DNA of 64,000 nucleotides from positions 3,162,001 to 3,226,000 of the forward strand of contig NZ_CP109090.1 of the NCBI RefSeq assembly GCF_035917575.1, read 5' to 3'. Position numbers and translations under genes: made by a program. The stretch comes from Streptomyces sp. NBC_01788. GTDB lineage: Bacteria > Actinomycetota > Actinomycetes > Streptomycetales > Streptomycetaceae. Below are positions 7,409 to 17,028 of this stretch, piece by piece. Every line of letters begins with the position of its first letter. Position 1 is the first letter of the stretch. The notes below the pieces were generated by a model. That model had not been told where the DNA came from and ran no database searches. It saw only the letters and a list, made by a program, of their open reading frames with translations.

Positions 7409-10400
7409 TCACCAACAACTCGATTTTCCGGTGTACTTTCTACAGACCGAGCGGCGGCCGTCCGACGTCAGGGAATCATTCCAATCGTTGCGGAATTGGC
7501 GATTCTTGTTCCAGTTGTTGAAGTCATTCATCACTGTCTGAACTCCCCAGACAGCTCCAGCGCAGTGAATAGCCCTACTACCGGATTTAGCGCATCGTTT
7601 CAGCGTGCCATGCGGACTCTTGGCGGCCCTCCACACATTCCTGGCCGTCTTTACGCGACCGAACGGTGCGACAAGTGCCGCCGTGCCGATCGCGAACTTT
7701 CCAGAATGGTAAATGCCGCGCCAATTAGGGTTGCGTCCCACACGGTGGCGCTTGTTATTGAACCGGTTCCACTGCTTCCTCACCCAGCTCGACCGCCCGT
7801 CCAGGTCGAACCGGTTGAGCGGATCGGCATGAGCGTACTCGTAGGCGTTCAGGTTGCCCCCGTACACCGGGTCCACCGACAGAAAGCGGCCAGTGGCGGG
7901 GTTATAGAGGCGAGCACCCATGAGCGTGAGACCGGTGAGGGTCTCGGTGGAGCGTTGCTTGGCGCCGAGCCAGTTGTAGCGGGTCGGTGCCTGGCCGGCT
8001 CGCGGGTTGCCGTACTCGTCCGAGTCCAGGGCGACCGGGGCCTTGCCCGCGTCCAGCGGGAGCTGGAACGCCACGTCGCCGTGGATGGTGGTGAGCTGCA
8101 GTACCGTGTCGCCGCTTTTGGCGGTGGTCGCCGCGAGGTCGCCGGAGGCCCCGTCGACGTTGCGGGTCAGGGCTCCTGTGGCGGTGTCCTCCACGATCCA
8201 GCGCGGGTTGTCGCCGTCGCCCCCGTAGTGGTTGAGCTTGGACGCGGTCTGCGTCCAGGTCGAGCCGCTGCCCGTCTCCACCTTCCACGAGCGGAACCGC
8301 AGGGCCGCGTCGAGCTGCCAGGTCTGACGCTTTCCGCCGGAGACCTGCTGGTACGCGAGGTCGTTGGCGTAGTAGCCGATGGTGCTGCCCGGCAGGGCGG
8401 TCGTACGGCCGAACGCGTCATAGGTGTACCCGGAGTTCACCAGCCGGTCGGCGCTGTCGTACGTGGAGTTGGCGGCGGTTCCTCCACTAGTGGGGCAGTC
8501 GGTGCCGGGCGCGCCCGCCGCCGTGGTCAGGGACTTGCGGTTGGTGCGCGCGTCGAAGGCGTAGCTGCGGCGCGTACAGACCGTCTCGGTGGTGTCCTCG
8601 ACCGTGGTGAGGCGGCCCGTGGCGTCGTAGCCGTAGTTCTGGTCGGACCAGCCGGCGTGGGTGGTGACCTGGCCGTGGATGGACTCGGTCACCGTGTCCG
8701 AGTAGACGATGGTGCCGTCGCTGTCACGGGTGTACGTGCGATCGACGGCGGAACCGGTGGGGTCGTTCGTCTGCTTGACGGTGTAGCCGCCGGGCAGCTT
8801 CTCGGTCACCACGGCCCCGGCGGCGTCGTACGTCGCCTGGAACGTGCCGGCGATCGAGTCGGTGGTCTTCGTGACCAGACCGCGCGGCTCGATGGCCGTG
8901 TCGTAGGTGTAGGTGACCGTCGACGGCACCGTGTCCGTTGCCTTGACCGGCCGGTCGAGCAGGTCGTACTCGGTTGTGGTCCTGCCGCCGTCGGCGTCGG
9001 TGTAGGCGATCTGGCGGCCGAGCTTGTCGTACGCCTTGGTGATCGTGCCGCCGGTGGGCGAGGTGGTCTTGGTCACCTTGCCGTTGTTCGGGTCGTACTC
9101 GGTGGTGGCCTCCGGTACGGCCTGGCCGAGCCCGCCGGTGACGGTGGTCTTGGTCGGCCGGCCCGCGGCGTCGTAGGTCGTGGTTGTCGTACGGGTGACG
9201 CCGTTGGCGGTCTCGGTGACCTTGGCCGTGTTGCCCCACCAGTCGTACTCGGTGTTGGTGGTCGGCAGCCCTGTCGGGTTGGAGCCGCCACCGGTGATCG
9301 CGCCGGCGGGTCCGACCGAGCAGAGCAGGTCGGCCCACTCCGGGCGGCCGGCGCAGGCGCCGGTGCCGGTCGCGGACCAGTACGTGGTCACGCGGGTTGC
9401 CGCGTCCGTGCCCGTCGCGCCGGGCAGGAGCTGCTTGACGGTACGCCCCTGGGCGTCGTACTCCGTGGTCTCGGTGATCGCCAGACCACCCGGATCCTTG
9501 ATCGTCTTGGTCGGCAGGCCCTTGACCCAGTCGTAGACGGTCTGGGTGACCCGGGTCTCGCCGTGGACGGAGGAGTGTTCGCGCACCTGGGCGCCGACAG
9601 TGACCTTGGTGATCTGGTCCTTGACCTTGGCCGTGCCGTCCGTGGGCCGGCCCGCGTCGTACTCGTTGACCGTCCACGTCCGGGCGGTGACCGAAGTGCC
9701 CGCGGAGACCAGCAAGGTGGTGCCCTGCTTCAGGTCGGCGGTGAGGTCGGTCCTGCGCAGCGGGCCGAACTCCTCCAGTGCTCGGATTCCGTTCTCGTTG
9801 TAGACGGAGCGAGTCGCCAGCAGGTCGCCGCGCTCGGCGCCGGTGAGCTGAGTGATGCCGAGGTCGGCCTGGGTGGCCTTGTCGTCGGCAGTCAGGCCCA
9901 GGGCGACGCCCCGATTGGCGGCGGTCAGTTCACGGACGGTGTTGCCGAAGCGGTCGTATTCGGTGGTGGAGATGTGCCCGCCGGGGGTGGCGGAGTTGAC
10001 CTCACGGCCGGATACGCCCAGGTAGTGCACATCGGCCCGCTTGTAGGCGGTCGCGGTCAGCGAGCCGCCGGAGTGCGAGGACGGCACGGCGTCGGCCGGG
10101 AAGACCGCGGTCGCGTCCGTCGGCGCGTCGAGCTGGCCCCATGCCTTCACGTCCGAGGCGCCCATCTTGTTCGGGGCGGCGGTGCCGGTCAGCGGCACGT
10201 CGTAGACGATGCTGGTGGCGGCCGTGCCCTCCGCGACATCGGCGGTGCCCTGCTTCAGCCCCGCGCGGGCCGCCTTGAGCAGCATGCCGTCACCGGCGGT
10301 CGCGGCGTTGCCCGCCTTGCCGTAGGTGAAGGTCCAGGGCAGTTCGCCGGGCGGGGTGAACTTGACGACACGGCCAGCGCTGTCGTACTCGTACTCGGTC

Positions 10401-13400
10401 TTGAGTGCGGGAGAGATACGCGGGTTCCAGGTCTCGCGCAGCCGCCCCTGCCCGTCGTACGCGTACGACTGGATGGCAAGGACCTTGGAGCTGGCCGCTC
10501 CGGGCTCGGTGGCCCACAGGCGGATGGACTTGACCTGACCCACCACGTCGCCGAACTCGATGTCCGTGGCGGTGGTGGTCAGCGGGTACAGGTATTCCAG
10601 GACCCGGCAGCCCTTGGTGGCCGGATCGGCCGTGCAGTCCGCGGCGGTCGCGGCTGAGGTGGGTGCGATGACCCACTTGGGCCGGGCGACGGCCTTGCCG
10701 TTGTAGGTGGTCTTCTGCGAGATCACCGTGGTGGTGGAGTTGGTCAGCCCGTCCAGCAGGGTGCTGGAGACCTGCCAGGTCGGCACGGTCGGATCGGGCT
10801 TGGTGAACTCCGTGACCGTGCCTTCGGTGTCGGAGAGCGTGAAGCTGCCGCTCACGCTGCCCTTGAGGGTCAGGTCCTCCGAGCCCGGCTCCGGAATCCA
10901 GCCCGACTTGGCCGCGTTCGCGGTGAAGTGGGTCTCCTCACCTTCGGAGTCGACCAAGGCCACGGCCGTGTCGGAGATCCTGCGGATGTGGGAGTAGTCG
11001 GAGTCCGTCAGCTCGGCGGTCGCACCCGACACCCATTCCTTGCCGAAGATCGGCGCCTGTCCCTCCTGGGTGGCACCCTTCTCCGGTGTGCGGGACGAGG
11101 CGGTACGCGTGACGGACATGTCGAACGCGGAGGCATCCGTGGCCGACAGGCCGAAGTCGCCGGTCAGCATGTTCACCGTGCCAGGACCCACGCCCTGGCT
11201 TGCGGCGCCGTCAGCGTTGCGATCGACGACGACGGTCAGCGGCTCGGTGCTGCCGGAGGCGTTGCCCGGGCCGGTGAAGTCGGCCTTGATCTGCACCGTG
11301 CCGTCGGGGTCGACGGTGTCGGTGGCGTTCCAGACCAGCTGCGCGTTCTTGCCGCCTGTCAGCGAAACGGGCCACGCGGTCAGCGGGGTACCGCCGGAGG
11401 TCACGTGACCGGCGGGAATCTTGTCCCAGTTGTCGGCCTCGGAGCGCCGCCAGAAGAAGGACACCGCGTTGTACTTGGTGCCGTCGGCCTCCGCGACGAG
11501 GGGGAGCCGGCGTGCGGTGCGTTCGCCGTCGTTGGGCTGGATGAAGCCGCCGGGGCCTGCGTGGAAGGTGTACTCGGCCGCCTCGGACTTGTTGTCCGCC
11601 TTGTCCACGGCCCGCACCTGCAGCGTGTGGGTGCCGTCCTTCGGCGGGGCGATGCTGATCGCCTTGTTCGCGCTGGAGCCGCTCGTGGTCACCTTGGTCC
11701 AGGTGATGCCGTCCAGCGACCATTCCAGCCAGTTGTGGTCACCGCCGGCGGGCGGGGTGACCGTGAACGTGCCGGCCTGGCCGGTGCCCTTGACCCACTT
11801 GTCCGACGGGTAGTCCGTGGAGACGATCTTCGTCGGGGCGGACGGTGCCTTGGTGTCGACCGTGAAGGTCTTCCACGCCGACCAGCCAGTGTTGTAGTGC
11901 GTGCCGTCGTAAGGGCTGGTGCGGAACTTGTAGGTCTTGCCGTCCGCGAGCACCCCGGCCGGGACGGTCACCGACGCGACCTGCCCGGAGGGCACGTACT
12001 TCGACACCAGGACGTTGCCGACCTGGGCGTTGGTGACGGAGTCGAAGATCTGGAACGTGCCGTTGACCTTGTCGCCGTCGGCGTCGACGAAGGTGTCCCG
12101 CAGGGTGGGCGTGGTGGTGTTGACGACGTAGTCGCCGCCGTAGGAGAAGTACGGCGGGCCGGCCTCCTGCTTGGTGCCGGTGCGCGGGCGGTAGTTGTAG
12201 TTGACGACCAGCTTCGGCGGGTTGGATGCGGCGTTGGCGGAGTTGACGCGCTTCCACTGGGCCACGACCGCTTCGCTCGTGGCTTGGATGCCCATGTGGC
12301 CGCGGGTGGTCTTGGCCGAGGCCCACTCCTGCGCCAGCGTGGTCACATTGGCGTTGATCCAGCCCGCGGGCTGGGTGCTGGTGCACGACGAGTTGCCGCG
12401 GGTCTCGGTGGAGGTGGCCTTCAGTGCCGTCATCGTCGGGCGGTTGGTCCACCGACTGGAGGTGGAGGCGGCGGGGGAGGACCACACCTCCCACGGGTAC
12501 GCCTTGCAGTCGACGTTGTTGCCCGAGTGGAAGTTCCATAGCGACAGCTTCGCGTCGAGGACCAGCGCGTCCTGGATGGGTGTGGTGTTCCAGGAGATGA
12601 AGGTCTGCGCGGTGCGCGGGGTGCCGTCGGCGTTCTTGGTGCCGGGGTTGCCCCAGTCGAGCTCGGTGTCGGCCGACTGGTCGACCGTCACGCCCTGCTG
12701 CACGTAGGTGTCGAAGACGTTGGAGAGCGAGGAGGTGGACGGGTCAATGGTGACCGGGTACTTGGCGGCCGGGTCGGCGAGGAACTCGGCGTCCGGGGTG
12801 ATCACCAGGTCGACGGAGGCGCCCTTCTGGACCACCTTCAGGCCGACCCTGGCCTTGCGGGTGTGCTCACCGGAGCGCTCGTCGACGGTGGCGTCCCACA
12901 TCACCGGGGCCGGCATCACGGCCCGCTTCTTGTTCTTCCTGTCGGTGAACAGCACGCTGCCGTCGGCGAGTTGCGTCGCCTTCAATCCCTTGGCCTTCAG
13001 CGGAAGGGTGTAGGAGTAGCCGCCCGCGTCACCGGTCTCGGGATGCTGCTTGAGTTCGACGTACTGCTCGAACCCGGTCCGGGTGGCCTCCACGACCACG
13101 TCCGCGCCCGGTACGGCGTTGGAATACTCCGCCCGCGTACCGTCCAGCTTCGGCTGCGGCAGCCCGCCCTTCCACTGCAAGGTGATCTGCTGGTCGCCCT
13201 CGCCCAGGGTCACCAGGTCGGTGGCCTCGGCCCGCTGAGCGGCCTCCAGCGACTTCGCCGGGGTCCCGGACCTGCCGGACAGGCGCAGGCCTCCCGGGTG
13301 CGCCTTGGGTTCGACGGTCCCGTCGGCCCCCCGGACGAGATCCAGGTCGACCTCGCGCCACTCTCCCGTGGGCTCGTCCTTGAACCGGACGGGACCGGCG

Positions 13401-13744
13401 GAGAGTTCGGTGGTGAGCGAGCCGTCCTTGTTCACCCAGGTCGTGGAGGTCTCGGTACGCTCGGACAGCGCCTCGACCCGCTTGCCGGACAACCGGGCCG
13501 CGACCTTCGCGGAGGGGATGTCCGCGGCGGCGTCAGGGCTCTTGGGCGTACTCCTGTCGGCTGTCTGCCGGGTCTTCTCCCGGTGGAGTGCCACCGCCTG
13601 ACCGGTGGTGGCGACCGCTACCGCCGCCTCCGCGGCAAGCACCATCGCGGTCAGGGCCGCGATGCGGGGCAATAGCCGTCTGCGTCTCTGCAGGGCGACG
13701 GCCGACCCCTCCCACTCATCGGTGGGTGGTATTCGCTCTGACAC
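7409..13744 (-). CDS. Secreted RHS/YD-repeat polymorphic toxin-like protein
   Basis: This is a 2,111-residue protein from GTG 13744, which has AGAGGG nine bases upstream; a TTG at 13789 is less likely. A basic N-terminus and one hydrophobic helix ([20 protein letters not shown]) form a signal or anchor. A DNRLRE-like region lies near residues 345-518 ([30 protein letters not shown]), followed by fibronectin/Ig-like segments. Many YD repeats span about 1120-1920 ([30 protein letters not shown]). The RHS core signature [18 protein letters not shown] sits near 1950 and ends at PLNRFDLDG. The last 128 residues are a tip unlike the rest, with lower GC, Asn/Trp/Lys-rich and with several Cys. By family knowledge the core shields and delivers the tip. 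The tip activity is not recognised. Confidence 0.9.
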   Translation of the reverse strand: MSERIPPTDEWEGSAVALQRRRRLLPRIAALTAMVLAAEAAVAVATTGQAVALHREKTRQTADRSTPKSPDAAADIPSAKVAARLSGKRVEALSERTETSTTWVNKDGSLTTELSAGPVRFKDEPTGEWREVDLDLVRGADGTVEPKAHPGGLRLSGRSGTPAKSLEAAQRAEATDLVTLGEGDQQITLQWKGGLPQPKLDGTRAEYSNAVPGADVVVEATRTGFEQYVELKQHPETGDAGGYSYTLPLKAKGLKATQLADGSVLFTDRKNKKRAVMPAPVMWDATVDERSGEHTRKARVGLKVVQKGASVDLVITPDAEFLADPAAKYPVTIDPSTSSLSNVFDTYVQQGVTVDQSADTELDWGNPGTKNADGTPRTAQTFISWNTTPIQDALVLDAKLSLWNFHSGNNVDCKAYPWEVWSSPAASTSSRWTNRPTMTALKATSTETRGNSSCTSTQPAGWINANVTTLAQEWASAKTTRGHMGIQATSEAVVAQWKRVNSANAASNPPKLVVNYNYRPRTGTKQEAGPPYFSYGGDYVVNTTTPTLRDTFVDADGDKVNGTFQIFDSVTNAQVGNVLVSKYVPSGQVASVTVPAGVLADGKTYKFRTSPYDGTHYNTGWSAWKTFTVDTKAPSAPTKIVSTDYPSDKWVKGTGQAGTFTVTPPAGGDHNWLEWSLDGITWTKVTTSGSSANKAISIAPPKDGTHTLQVRAVDKADNKSEAAEYTFHAGPGGFIQPNDGERTARRLPLVAEADGTKYNAVSFFWRRSEADNWDKIPAGHVTSGGTPLTAWPVSLTGGKNAQLVWNATDTVDPDGTVQIKADFTGPGNASGSTEPLTVVVDRNADGAASQGVGPGTVNMLTGDFGLSATDASAFDMSVTRTASSRTPEKGATQEGQAPIFGKEWVSGATAELTDSDYSHIRRISDTAVALVDSEGEETHFTANAAKSGWIPEPGSEDLTLKGSVSGSFTLSDTEGTVTEFTKPDPTVPTWQVSSTLLDGLTNSTTTVISQKTTYNGKAVARPKWVIAPTSAATAADCTADPATKGCRVLEYLYPLTTTATDIEFGDVVGQVKSIRLWATEPGAASSKVLAIQSYAYDGQGRLRETWNPRISPALKTEYEYDSAGRVVKFTPPGELPWTFTYGKAGNAATAGDGMLLKAARAGLKQGTADVAEGTAATSIVYDVPLTGTAAPNKMGASDVKAWGQLDAPTDATAVFPADAVPSSHSGGSLTATAYKRADVHYLGVSGREVNSATPGGHISTTEYDRFGNTVRELTAANRGVALGLTADDKATQADLGITQLTGAERGDLLATRSVYNENGIRALEEFGPLRRTDLTADLKQGTTLLVSAGTSVTARTWTVNEYDAGRPTDGTAKVKDQITKVTVGAQVREHSSVHGETRVTQTVYDWVKGLPTKTIKDPGGLAITETTEYDAQGRTVKQLLPGATGTDAATRVTTYWSATGTGACAGRPEWADLLCSVGPAGAITGGGSNPTGLPTTNTEYDWWGNTAKVTETANGVTRTTTTTYDAAGRPTKTTVTGGLGQAVPEATTEYDPNNGKVTKTTSPTGGTITKAYDKLGRQIAYTDADGGRTTTEYDLLDRPVKATDTVPSTVTYTYDTAIEPRGLVTKTTDSIAGTFQATYDAAGAVVTEKLPGGYTVKQTNDPTGSAVDRTYTRDSDGTIVYSDTVTESIHGQVTTHAGWSDQNYGYDATGRLTTVEDTTETVCTRRSYAFDARTNRKSLTTAAGAPGTDCPTSGGTAANSTYDSADRLVNSGYTYDAFGRTTALPGSTIGYYANDLAYQQVSGGKRQTWQLDAALRFRSWKVETGSGSTWTQTASKLNHYGGDGDNPRWIVEDTATGALTRNVDGASGDLAATTAKSGDTVLQLTTIHGDVAFQLPLDAGKAPVALDSDEYGNPRAGQAPTRYNWLGAKQRSTETLTGLTLMGARLYNPATGRFLSVDPVYGGNLNAYEYAHADPLNRFDLDGRSSWVRKQWNRFNNKRHRVGRNPNWRGIYHSGKFAIGTAALVAPFGRVKTARNVWRAAKSPHGTLKRCAKSGSRAIHCAGAVWGVQTVMNDFNNWNKNRQFRNDWNDSLTSDGRRSVCRKYTGKSSCW

Positions 13745-13956
13745 GTTCAGTAACCCTCTGTTGTCGTGAGCATGGGCAGCCGTGATCAAAGCAGGGGTGG
13801 CGCAGCCGAAGAAGTGAAGGCTTCACCAGTTGGGGAGATTCCGTAGAGCCGCTCAACACCGCGAGCCAGAGCCGCTGTTGCTTCCCTGCGGGTCCGCCCG
13901 GCCCTCCCCGGCAGGTCCATAATCGACCGTTGGTGATCAAGACCGGAGCAGGCGGA
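13745..13956. other. Divergent promoter region between the RHS gene and the histidine kinase
   Basis: No gene is seen in these 212 bp. GTGATCAA occurs twice (about 13784 and 13933) and also spans the start codon of the response regulator at 4488. CATAAT at 13918-13923 is a possible -10 element for the kinase. No convincing -35 box was found. Confidence 0.45.
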
Positions 13957-15093
13957 ATGCGGAGCAAAGCAGTAAAGGGCGTGACGGCTCCACCGGGAGC
14001 GCGGGTCGCATTGGGCGCGCTGGCCGTCGTGGTGATCGGATCACTGGGGCTGGTGGCGCTGGATGTCGCCGCTTCGCCGTTCCACAAGCGCACGGTCACC
14101 GCCGGTCTGACCGTGCTGGTGCTGACGCCGGCCGTGCTGCTCGGCCAGTACGCGCCTCCGCCCTACCGGCTGCCGTACCGCTGGAGGTGGGGCCTGCTGC
14201 TGGTGCAGGCCGTGCTCACCTACGTGCCCATCGTGGTCTTCCAGCACCGGTGGTTCACTCTGCTCGGCTTCCTCGCCGGCGCCGTGATGCTCACTCTGCC
14301 TCCGGCCAACTCCGTTCCCGTCGCCCTGGCGGTCGTCGCCAGCGGGCCGCTGCTCATCCACACGGGCGTGGTCGACAGCAGCCGCGGTTCACTGGTCGCT
14401 CTGCTCAGTGCGACGATCACGGCGAGCACGGTCTTCGCGGTCACCCATCTCGCCCTGCTCTCCTCGCGGTTGTACGGCAGCAAGGAGCAGACGGCCCGGC
14501 TCGCCGAGCAGCGCGCCCAGGCGCGTATGCGCCAGGACCTGCACGATCTGGTGGGGTCGTCACTGGTGGCCATCGCGATGCGGGCGGAGAACACCCTGCG
14601 CGCGGACGCCTCCGCCGAGTCCGCCAGGGCGGCGCTGACCGAGGTCGTCGAGCTGGCCCGGCGGACACAGGAGGACGTACGGCTCATCAGCAGCCCCGGG
14701 GCGCCCCGCTCGCTGGCCGACGAGTTCGCCCGGGCACAGCGGCTGCTGACCACCTCGGGGATAGGGGTGCACGCCTCGCTGCCGCCGCGTCTCGAACTGG
14801 ACGGCGCGGTGACGGAGTGCCTGCGGTCGGTGCTCCACGAGGCGGTGGGCAACCTGCTGGAGCACAGCCGCGCCACGTTCTGCGAGATCGAGCTCCACGC
14901 CGACCCGGACGACATCCGCCTGACCGTCCGCAACGACGGCGTCCCCGCGGACACGCCCCTGTCCCCCGCCCCGTCCGGCCGCGGCACGGGCCTGGCCGGC
15001 CTCAGGGGCCGGGTGGTCGCCCTCGGCGGAACCCTCCGCTCCACCCCGGAGGACCGCACCTTCTCCGTGACAGCCACCCTGCCCCTGCCCTGA
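13957..15093 (+). CDS. NarL-type sensor histidine kinase (HisKA_3), no adjacent regulator
   Basis: This is a 378-residue protein. The N-terminal half has about five to six membrane helices (LGALAVVVIGSLGLVALDV, TVLVLTPAVLLGQ, VPVALAVVASGPLLI and others). A linker leads to the dimerisation/phosphoacceptor domain with the H-box QDLHDLVGSSLVAIAMRAE. The catalytic ATPase domain follows, with N-box EAVGNLLEHSRA and G-box SGRGTGLAGLRGRV. I chose ATG 13957 because GGAG stands eight bases before it; GTG 13933 would add eight residues. Kinases of this class usually have a LuxR-type regulator next door, but VapBC-like genes follow instead. The regulator at 3886-4488 is a candidate partner. Confidence 0.88.
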   Translation: MRSKAVKGVTAPPGARVALGALAVVVIGSLGLVALDVAASPFHKRTVTAGLTVLVLTPAVLLGQYAPPPYRLPYRWRWGLLLVQAVLTYVPIVVFQHRWFTLLGFLAGAVMLTLPPANSVPVALAVVASGPLLIHTGVVDSSRGSLVALLSATITASTVFAVTHLALLSSRLYGSKEQTARLAEQRAQARMRQDLHDLVGSSLVAIAMRAENTLRADASAESARAALTEVVELARRTQEDVRLISSPGAPRSLADEFARAQRLLTTSGIGVHASLPPRLELDGAVTECLRSVLHEAVGNLLEHSRATFCEIELHADPDDIRLTVRNDGVPADTPLSPAPSGRGTGLAGLRGRVVALGGTLRSTPEDRTFSVTATLPLP

Positions 15094-15105
15094 CACCACA
15101 GTCCG

Positions 15106-15146
15106 ATGTACAATATCGCCTCTGAATGATGCACCGCTATGTACAT
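15106..15146 (+). promoter_or_regulatory. Candidate operator of the toxin-antitoxin pair
   Basis: ATGTACA (15106-15112) and the palindrome ATGTACAT (15139-15146) are 33 bp apart, about three helical turns, just before the antitoxin start. TACAAT at 15109-15114 could be the -10 box. Antitoxins of type II pairs commonly bind such repeats in their own promoter. Confidence 0.5.
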
Positions 15147-15159
15147 TCGGGAGGGTCCG

Positions 15160-15384
15160 GTGTCACTCACCCACATCGATATCGACGATGAAGCCCTGGA
15201 TACGGCGAAGCGCCTGGGCGGACATCGGACCAAGACGGCCGCCGTCGCGGCGGCGCTCGAGATGTACAACAAGCGTCTGGCTCGCGACGCCGCCTACGAC
15301 AAGTACTTCGAGATGGCCCAGGGCTGGGACGTCGAGGGGGCCGAAGAGGCACATCGAGCGGACAAGGACACGGCACGCCGGTGA
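15160..15384 (+). CDS. VapB-like antitoxin (type II toxin-antitoxin)
   Basis: This is a 74-residue protein from GTG 15160, preceded by GGGAGG. The N-terminal part (VSLTHIDIDDEALDTAKRLGG then HRTKTAAVAAALEMY) matches the DUF2191/VapB layout: a beta strand followed by two helices forming a ribbon-helix-helix DNA-binding dimer. The acidic C-terminal half (YFEMAQGWDVEGAEEAHRAD) is the part that usually wraps the toxin. Its stop codon overlaps the toxin start, so the two are translationally coupled. The paired repeat upstream fits autoregulation. Confidence 0.82.
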   Translation: MSLTHIDIDDEALDTAKRLGGHRTKTAAVAAALEMYNKRLARDAAYDKYFEMAQGWDVEGAEEAHRADKDTARR

Positions 15385-15800
15385 TGCGCTACCTGCTCGA
15401 CTCGTCGGCGCTGTGGCGCCTGCTCCGGGACCGCGACCTGCACGAGGCGTGGCGACCGGTGGTCACGGACGGCTACGTGCTCTCCTGCTACCCGCAGCGG
15501 GCCGAGTTCCTCCGGTCCGCGCGTGACGCCAAGGAGTACAGGGCGTTCAGCGACATGTTCACCGATCTCTACGACGACGTCTCCCTGCCCAAGAGCGCCT
15601 GCCTGTGGATCAGTGCGTTCCAGGAACGGGCGGCGGATCGGGGGGCGCACAGGGCTCTGTCCGCCGTCGACCTCCAGATCTGCGCCACGGCCGCCCACCA
15701 CGGACTCGTCGTCCTCCATGACGACGCCGATTTCGTCACCGCGGCCCGGTTCGCGGTGGAGCTGAGCCAGCACAATGTGCACGACGGTCCCCGCGACTGA
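15384..15800 (+). CDS. PIN-domain ribonuclease toxin, VapC-like
   Basis: This protein has 138 residues from ATG 15384, overlapping the antitoxin stop TGA; GTG 15381 is also possible. The PIN-domain acidic residues are visible: Asp in MRYLLDSSALWRLL, Glu in CYPQRAEFLRSAR, Asp in LSAVDLQICATAA, and Asp in VVLHDDADFVTAA. These coordinate Mg or Mn in the RNase active site. VapC toxins typically cleave tRNA or rRNA. Antitoxin-toxin order, overlap and domain content all agree. It is the last gene before the ssrA terminator region. Confidence 0.85.
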   Translation: MRYLLDSSALWRLLRDRDLHEAWRPVVTDGYVLSCYPQRAEFLRSARDAKEYRAFSDMFTDLYDDVSLPKSACLWISAFQERAADRGAHRALSAVDLQICATAAHHGLVVLHDDADFVTAARFAVELSQHNVHDGPRD

Positions 15801-15853
15801 CTGACCGCGTTCTGCCGTGTCAGGGTTCTGATGTGTCGTGCCGGGCGCGCAAC

Positions 15854-15893
15854 GGGAAAGGCCCCGCCGCTTGGTAGCGGCGGGGCCTTTCCC
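15854..15893. terminator. Bidirectional terminator hairpin
   Basis: A 17-bp perfect stem (15854-15870 with 15877-15893) closes a 6-base loop. It sits between the convergent VapC-like gene and ssrA and could end both. T-runs are present inside the right arm (CCTTTCCC). Confidence 0.8.
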
Positions 15894-15931
15894 GCATGGG
15901 TGATGAAGGAGGCTCGGGAGCCTCCCGATCG

Positions 15932-16327
15932 TGGAGATGGCGGGAATCGAACCCGCGTCCAACGGTGCGGAATCAGGGCTTCTCCGTGTGCAGTCCGCTT
16001 CGATTTTCTCGGCCCCGGAGATCACGCGGACAAGTCTCCGACGGGCTCAGTCACTGTTTGGTTTCCCTCTTCACCCCGCGACCGGGATCAAGGTTTAGTC
16101 CCCTAGCTGATGCCAGGATCCGGGTCGGGAACAGCCCCGGGCTGACACTCCCTGTATAGGAGGCTCGCTCTGCTACCTGAGATCAGGCAGCGAGGGCGAA
16201 GGCCTGCTGGGAGGAATCGCGCTTGGTGTTGGCGATTATTTTTTCGGCCTGTGGTTTACGAGATCATGGCCGCTTCCTCGACACGCTTCCCCTGCTTCGA
16301 CAACCGCTGTCGAAACCGATCATCCCC
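15932..16327 (-). ncRNA. ssrA: Transfer-messenger RNA (tmRNA)
   Basis: On the minus strand the 5' end GGGGATG (16321-16327) pairs with CATCTCC near the 3' end to form the acceptor stem. A T-arm with GGGTTCGATTCCCGCC follows the pattern of alanine-type tmRNA. The tag reading frame encodes ANTKRDSSQQAFALAA and a TGA stop, at about 16186-16236. CCA is not encoded after the discriminator base, so it is added after transcription. With SmpB the RNA rescues stalled ribosomes and tags the product for proteolysis. The 3' end faces the accessory region. Confidence 0.97.
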
Positions 16328-16458
16328 ATGTTGATTTTTCAAGACCCCTCTACGAGGGGATCCGCACCGGCCTCGCGGTGCTGATGTCATCGTACGTGAC
16401 CAACGCAGGTCCGTGCCAGCGTATTCCCCGCGTCCCGGACCACGCCCGCGACCCGCCG

Positions 16459-16938
16459 TTACGCCTGCTGCCTGCGGCGCGCCGCCGACACCGCGCGGTC
16501 CGTCTCGCGGCGGTCCTGCCTCTCGCGGAGCGTCTGCCGCTTGTCGTACTCCTTCTTGCCCTTCGCCAGCGCGATCTCGACCTTGGCCCGGCCGTCCTTG
16601 AAGTACAGCGCCAGGGGGATGATCGTGTGCCCCGTCTCCTGGGACTTCGACTCCAGCTTGTCGATCTCCTCCCGGTGCAGCAGCAGCTTCCGCTTGCGGC
16701 GGGCACTGTGGTTGGTCCAGGTGCCCTGGCTGTACTCGGGCACGTGCACGTTGTGCAGCCACGCCTCGTGCCCGTCGAGCTGCACGAAGCCGTCGACCAG
16801 CGACGCCCGCCCCTGACGCAGCGACTTCACCTCGGTCCCCATCAGCACCAGACCGGCCTCGTAGGTGTCGATGATGAGGTAGTCGTGCCGCGCCTTCTTG
16901 TTCTGCGCGATCAGCTTGCGCCCTTTTTCCTTAGCCAT
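16459..16938 (-). CDS. smpB: SsrA-binding protein SmpB
   Basis: The protein has 159 residues from ATG 16938 ([20 protein letters not shown]). An upstream in-frame start at 16950 adds only four residues. The typical SmpB barrel is present, including [30 protein letters not shown] and [20 protein letters not shown]. The basic C-terminal tail ([18 protein letters not shown]) normally enters the mRNA channel of the stalled ribosome. It binds tmRNA and delivers it to the ribosomal A site. It lies 131 bp upstream of ssrA on the same strand. Confidence 0.96.
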   Translation of the reverse strand: MAKEKGRKLIAQNKKARHDYLIIDTYEAGLVLMGTEVKSLRQGRASLVDGFVQLDGHEAWLHNVHVPEYSQGTWTNHSARRKRKLLLHREEIDKLESKSQETGHTIIPLALYFKDGRAKVEIALAKGKKEYDKRQTLRERQDRRETDRAVSAARRRQQA

Positions 16939-17028
16939 AGTGCCGTCCATTTTGGCACTACGCGGGGGGTGCGCGGAAAGCGTATTAAGGGGTGTGCCCG
17001 CCGGACCGGGACAGGGACCGGGCCTGGG

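Noticed and set aside
7496-10657. Plus-strand open frame of 1,053 codons opposite the RHS gene
   Set aside because: It is antisense to a clear RHS protein, has no domain and consists of Gly/Val/Arg-rich sequence, as expected from the third-position GC bias.
16256-16762. Minus-strand open frame running from smpB into ssrA
   Set aside because: It overlaps smpB in another frame and ends inside the structural part of tmRNA.
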